39,155 bases of DNA from JBDTNQ01 sp039933635. Its GTDB lineage: Bacteria; Acidobacteriota; Vicinamibacteria; Vicinamibacterales; SCN-69-37. Position numbers and translations under genes: made by a program. Below, one piece after another: positions 34,961-39,155 of this stretch; the first letter of the stretch is position 1, and the number at the start of each line of letters is the position of its first letter. The stretch lies in NCBI GenBank assembly GCA_039933635.1, contig JBDTNQ010000029.1:1-39155 (forward strand), written 5' to 3'. The notes beneath the pieces are model-generated. The model worked only from the letters and a program-made list of their open reading frames with translations. It was not told the origin of the DNA and made no database searches.

Positions 34961-35902
34961 TTACACGCCGATGACGGTCGTCAGTTCCTTGACGGCGGCG
35001 GCGGATTTCATCAGCGCCGCGTTCTCGTCTGCGGTGAGCTTGATCTCGATGACCTTCTCCGCGCCACCCCGGCCGAGCTTCACGGGCACGCCGAGGAACT
35101 GGTCATGGACGCCGTATTCGCCGGTGAGAAACACCGAGCACGGCAGGATCAGCTTCTTGTCCTTCAGAATCGCTTCCACCATCTCAGCCGCCGCGGCGCC
35201 CGGTGCGTACCAGGCGCTCGTGCCGACCAGTTTCGTGATCTCTGCGCCTCCGTTGGCCGTGCGCGTGCAAATCTCGTCGAGCTTGGCCTGAGTGAGATAG
35301 CCCATCGCGACCAGTTCGGTCAGGGGAATACCGGCCACCGTCGAGTAGCGCGGCAACGGCACCATGGTGTCGCCGTGCCCGCCGAGGACGAACGCGTGGA
35401 TGTTCTCGACTGACACGCCCAGTTCCATCGCGATGAAGGCCCGCATGCGGGCGGAGTCAAGCACGCCGGCCATCCCGACCACGCGCTCGCGCGGGAAGCC
35501 GCTGAGGCGGTACACCGCCTGGCACATGGCATCCAGCGGGTTGGCCACCGGGACGATCACCGCGTTCGGCGAGTACTTCACCACCTGCTCGGTGACCGCC
35601 TGCATGATCTTGTAGTTGACCTGCAGCAGGTCGTCGCGGCTCATGCCCGGCTTGCGCGGAACGCCGGACGTGATCACGACGACGTCCGAGTTGGCCGTCT
35701 GCGCGTAGTCGGTCGTGCCGATGAGGCGCGTATCCGATCCATCGATGGGACAGGCCTGGAAGATGTCGAGCGCGATGCCCGCGGCCTTGTCGGCCGCGAT
35801 GTCGACGATGACGACATCGGCGAGTTCCTTGACGGCGATGGCCCGCGCCACCGTGGCGCCGACGTTGCCGGCACCGCCTACGACGGTCACTTTACGATTC
35901 AT
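34961..35902 (-). CDS. mdh: Malate dehydrogenase (LDH-like)
   Basis: 313 residues. The NAD-binding motif GGAGNVG is at 9-15 and the NAD-selective Asp is D34. The substrate arginines R83 and R89 (VPRKPGMSR) give the malate-type pattern, and the catalytic His is H176 (GGHGD). It interconverts malate and oxaloacetate with NAD. The start ATG 35902 follows GGAG; a longer in-frame start overlaps icd and is rejected. It is 55 bases after the icd stop. Confidence 0.95.
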   Translation of the reverse strand: MNRKVTVVGGAGNVGATVARAIAVKELADVVIVDIAADKAAGIALDIFQACPIDGSDTRLIGTTDYAQTANSDVVVITSGVPRKPGMSRDDLLQVNYKIMQAVTEQVVKYSPNAVIVPVANPLDAMCQAVYRLSGFPRERVVGMAGVLDSARMRAFIAMELGVSVENIHAFVLGGHGDTMVPLPRYSTVAGIPLTELVAMGYLTQAKLDEICTRTANGGAEITKLVGTSAWYAPGAAAAEMVEAILKDKKLILPCSVFLTGEYGVHDQFLGVPVKLGRGGAEKVIEIKLTADENAALMKSAAAVKELTTVIGV

Positions 35903-35957
35903 TGCGACTCCATAATGACGACAGGCTTCAGGATCAGAGCGTGCGGCTTCGTCGCCG

Positions 35958-37190
<1,233 letters not shown>

Positions 37191-37210
37191 CGTCTCTTGC
37201 TCACCTTCTC

Positions 37211-37234
37211 TGTCGTGTCGCGCGGGACACGACA
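37211..37234. promoter_or_regulatory. Hairpin in icd leader
   Basis: A perfect 9-bp stem TGTCGTGTC/GACACGACA with a 6-base loop, 20 bases upstream of the chosen icd start. It could affect translation initiation. Confidence 0.45.
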
Positions 37235-37280
37235 CGCTTTAGGTCACGTCCCTGATCACGCCGAAAAGATCTCCGCAGAA

Positions 37281-37303
37281 TCTGTGGAAAAGTCTGTGGA
37301 AAA
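37281..37303 (-). promoter_or_regulatory. Paired DnaA-box-like repeats
   Basis: TCTGTGGAAAA occurs twice with a 12-base period (37281-37291 and 37293-37303). On the minus strand each reads TTTTCCACAGA, one base off the DnaA box TTATCCACA. It lies 91-113 bases upstream of the icd start. Confidence 0.4.
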
Positions 37304-37352
37304 TCCCGGCCGTCGCGCGAAATCTCAACACATGTCGGCGGTTGCTCCGCTT

Positions 37353-37369
37353 TGCACCAACATGGTGCG
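37353..37369. promoter_or_regulatory. NtrC-like palindrome
   Basis: TGCACC-N5-GGTGCG matches the NtrC site TGCACC-N5-GGTGCA except for the last base. It lies between icd and the unknown 37466 gene. No sigma-54 promoter is seen nearby, so the regulator is not established. Confidence 0.35.
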
Positions 37370-37394
37370 AATGGCGGTCAACGACGAACGGCAC

Positions 37395-37400
37395 ATTATA
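37395..37400 (-). promoter_or_regulatory. Candidate -10 box of icd promoter
   Basis: A perfect TATAAT on the minus strand, about 205 bases upstream of icd. The hexamer 17 bp away is TTCCGG, a poor -35. If used, the palindrome at 37353 would sit about 20-40 bases downstream of the start site. Confidence 0.45.
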
Positions 37401-37465
37401 TCTGCGCACTGCCGAGACCGGAACGGGCGGGACGAGTACGGGTTTTACCGGTGGGTCGTCAGGTG

Positions 37466-37981
37466 TCAGCGGAGCGTCAGCCGCGCCGCCTCATTCGTCT
37501 GGGTGTCAGCGAGCACGACCGCGTCGTCTTGAATCTCGCGGACCACGAATCGGCCAACCGTCGCGCCGATGGACACGAACTGGACGTCGTCCGCATCGGG
37601 CATCGACAACACGGCACGATGCGAGGCCGCGGCGTCGCCGGAGAGAATCGCCACGAGCGCGGGCAGCATCGGCGGCTCTGCGGGCGGTTGTGTGACGGGT
37701 TCGGAAACGGGACGCGGGTCGGCCGCGCGCGCACGAGGCGCGCGGGTGACGTAACTGAATGGATCACGCACGGGCGTCGGATACTCGGGCCGCACGCCAA
37801 TTCGATCATGGAGTTCGAGGACTTGCGCGTCGACGTCCGCCAGTAACGGCATCGCGTCATCGAGCGCTGTGCGTGGGGCGGGCGTCTGTGGCGGCGGCGC
37901 GGATGAAGCCGGCGTGACCAGCCAGGTGACCAGCAGTGTCGCCCCCGCGAGGAGCACGAGCGTCGACGTTGCACGTGCCAC
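37466..37981 (-). CDS. Single-span membrane protein, GspC/PilP-like C-terminus
   Basis: 171 residues from GTG 37981. One membrane helix (about 5-25, STLVLLAGATLLVTWLV) is followed by a long Pro/Ala-rich segment with RDPFSYV, then a C-terminal strand-rich domain (SIGATVGRFVVREIQDDAVV ... RLTLR). That last pattern resembles the periplasmic domains of type II secretion GspC and type IV pilus PilP, but I see no other secretion or pilus gene, so the call is tentative. The frame is open up to 38059, but that part overlaps the start of kdsB. It is divergent from kdsB, with starts about 48 bases apart. Confidence 0.6.
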   Translation of the reverse strand: MARATSTLVLLAGATLLVTWLVTPASSAPPPQTPAPRTALDDAMPLLADVDAQVLELHDRIGVRPEYPTPVRDPFSYVTRAPRARAADPRPVSEPVTQPPAEPPMLPALVAILSGDAAASHRAVLSMPDADDVQFVSIGATVGRFVVREIQDDAVVLADTQTNEAARLTLR

Positions 37982-38028
37982 GTTGTTTGTTCCGTTCGAA
38001 TCGTACCATAGTCGTGCTAGGATTCTCC

Positions 38029-38808
38029 GTGCCCGTTGTTTTCCCCTCGGGGCTGGCACGTTCGGTCCGCTCCGCCCACATCGTCGCCCTCATTCCCGCT
38101 CGATACAGCAGTACTCGTCTCCCCGGTAAGCCTCTGGCACGCATTGGCGACCGGACGATGATTGAGCACGTCTGCATGCGCGCGGCGCAAGCGCGCCGGG
38201 TGGACGCGGTGCTGGTGGCGACCGACGATGACCGCGTCGCCGAGGCGGTGGCGGCGTTCGGTGGCACGGCAGTGATGACGCTGCCAACCCACGAGAGCGG
38301 CACGGATCGACTGGCTGAGGTCGCCGCCCATCTCGACTGCGATGCCGTGATCAATGTGCAGGGTGACGAGCCGATGATATCGGCTGACGCCATCGACGCC
38401 GTGGCCACGCTGGTGACAGACGGCGGGCACAATATGGGCACGCTTCGAAAGCGGCTCATTGACCCGGCCGACCTCGAGAATCCCGCGGTCGTGAAACTCG
38501 TCGTCGACGCGTCCGGCCGCGCGCTGTATTTTTCCCGATCCCCCATTCCCTTTACCCGGCCCGGTCACCCGCAGCCGCCGATCTGGCGGCATCTCGGCCT
38601 GTATGCGTACCGGCGCGACTTCCTGCTGCGCGTGGCGGCCCTGCCGCAGACGCCGCTGGAACGCGCGGAAGGCCTCGAGCAGTTGCGGGTGCTCGAACAC
38701 GGTTTGGCGATTGCGACAGTTGAAACGACAGCAGACACCATCGGCGTGGACACGCCGGAGGATCTCGAGCGGGTGCGGAGGCTCTTCGAAGCCGCCGTGC
38801 CGCGCTGA
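38029..38808 (+). CDS. kdsB: 3-deoxy-manno-octulosonate cytidylyltransferase (CMP-Kdo synthetase)
   Basis: 259 residues. It activates Kdo as CMP-Kdo for lipopolysaccharide, so the cell has an LPS outer membrane. The signature IPARYSSTRLPGKPLARIGD (nucleotide-binding loop) and the metal/substrate motif VINVQGDEPMI are present. The start is probably GTG 38029, six bases after AGGA; GTG 38014 is an alternative. The longer frame overlaps the divergent gene. It ends 8 bases before pyrG. Confidence 0.93.
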   Translation: MPVVFPSGLARSVRSAHIVALIPARYSSTRLPGKPLARIGDRTMIEHVCMRAAQARRVDAVLVATDDDRVAEAVAAFGGTAVMTLPTHESGTDRLAEVAAHLDCDAVINVQGDEPMISADAIDAVATLVTDGGHNMGTLRKRLIDPADLENPAVVKLVVDASGRALYFSRSPIPFTRPGHPQPPIWRHLGLYAYRRDFLLRVAALPQTPLERAEGLEQLRVLEHGLAIATVETTADTIGVDTPEDLERVRRLFEAAVPR

Positions 38809-38816
38809 GGCGATAA

Positions 38817-39155
38817 ATGGCGCACACTGACTCCCCCAGGCCCGTGAAATACATCTTCGTGACCGGCGGCGTGGTTTCCTCGCTCGGCAAGGGGCTCGCG
38901 GCCGCGTCAATCGGCTGCCTGCTCGAGGGCCACGGTTACAAAATCGCCCTCCAGAAATTCGATCCATATATCAATGTGGATCCGGGCACGATGAGTCCGT
39001 ACCAGCACGGCGAGGTGTACGTCACCGACGACGGCGCGGAAACCGACCTCGACCTGGGCCACTACGAACGTTTCACGAACATGGTGGCGACGCGGAACAA
39101 CAACTGGACCACCGGCAAGATCTACCTGTCGGTGATTCAGAAGGAACGCCGCGGC
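38817..39155 (+). CDS. pyrG: CTP synthase, N-terminal part (runs off window)
   Basis: 113 codons are visible and open to the right edge. KYIFVTGGVVSSLGKGLAAA is the ATP-binding loop of the synthetase domain, followed by LQKFDPYINVDPGTMSPYQH, GEVYVTDDGAETDLDLGHYE and NNNWTTGKIYLSVIQKERRG, all hallmarks of PyrG. It makes CTP from UTP, ATP and glutamine. CTP is the cosubstrate of KdsB, and the two genes are only 8 bases apart. The ribosome site GAGG lies just upstream of the ATG. Confidence 0.96.
   Translation, partial: MAHTDSPRPVKYIFVTGGVVSSLGKGLAAASIGCLLEGHGYKIALQKFDPYINVDPGTMSPYQHGEVYVTDDGAETDLDLGHYERFTNMVATRNNNWTTGKIYLSVIQKERRG

Noticed and set aside
37936..38028. Longer kdsB start
   Set aside because: It would overlap the coding start of the divergent gene and adds non-conserved residues; AGGA precedes GTG 38029.

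Overview
The window looks like a chromosomal segment of a GC-rich, Gram-negative, diderm soil-type bacterium, most probably an Acidobacteriota of the Vicinamibacteria type. This rests on a large Oar-like TonB-dependent receptor with an N-terminal carboxypeptidase-regulatory domain, a propeller/HEAT/cytochrome c fusion protein, a Kdo (LPS) gene, RND pumps, and a TCA cluster using 2-oxoglutarate:ferredoxin oxidoreductase. The taxonomic call is inference from gene content only.

Region 1 (1-3306) is a small degenerate genomic island at the 3' end of the initiator tRNA-fMet gene. Two ~122-bp direct repeats (175-296 and 3120-3242) each carry the last 13 nt of the tRNA plus its terminator. Between them lie a minimal P-loop sulfotransferase-like gene, a convergent 193-residue citrate-synthase-like gene that has lost two of the three catalytic residues of the family, a GTGA-coupled pair of unknown genes (the second with a Tat-like signal), and a frameshifted tyrosine-recombinase fragment. 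A 51-bp tandem hairpin repeat sits at the left window edge. This is the most novel part of the window.

Region 2 (3307-7240) holds a strong promoter for the tRNA, a class III-type sirtuin, and a large secreted dehydrogenase-like/HEAT/cytochrome c/F5-8C protein.

Region 3 (7241-28400), all on the minus strand, reads in transcription order: Oar-like TonB receptor, three tandem paralogous ~800-residue amidase-signature proteins, an RND adaptor and pump, a second RND pump, its adaptor, and a single outer-membrane factor. The third amidase in transcription order is only 9 bp from the first RND adaptor gene, so uptake, amide hydrolysis and efflux may be linked. Most large gaps contain a strong GC-rich hairpin without a U tract.

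Region 4 (28401-37465), minus strand, is a central-metabolism cluster: icd, mdh, sucC, sucD, korA (gamma-alpha fusion), korB, ndk, a small DUF2905-type membrane protein and dcd. The icd leader has several regulatory-looking repeats. These enzymes cover isocitrate to 2-oxoglutarate to succinyl-CoA to succinate, plus malate/oxaloacetate, with ferredoxin rather than NADH as the 2-oxoglutarate electron acceptor.

Region 5 (37466-39155) has a single-span GspC/PilP-like unknown protein on the minus strand, divergent from kdsB and the start of pyrG, which runs off the right edge.
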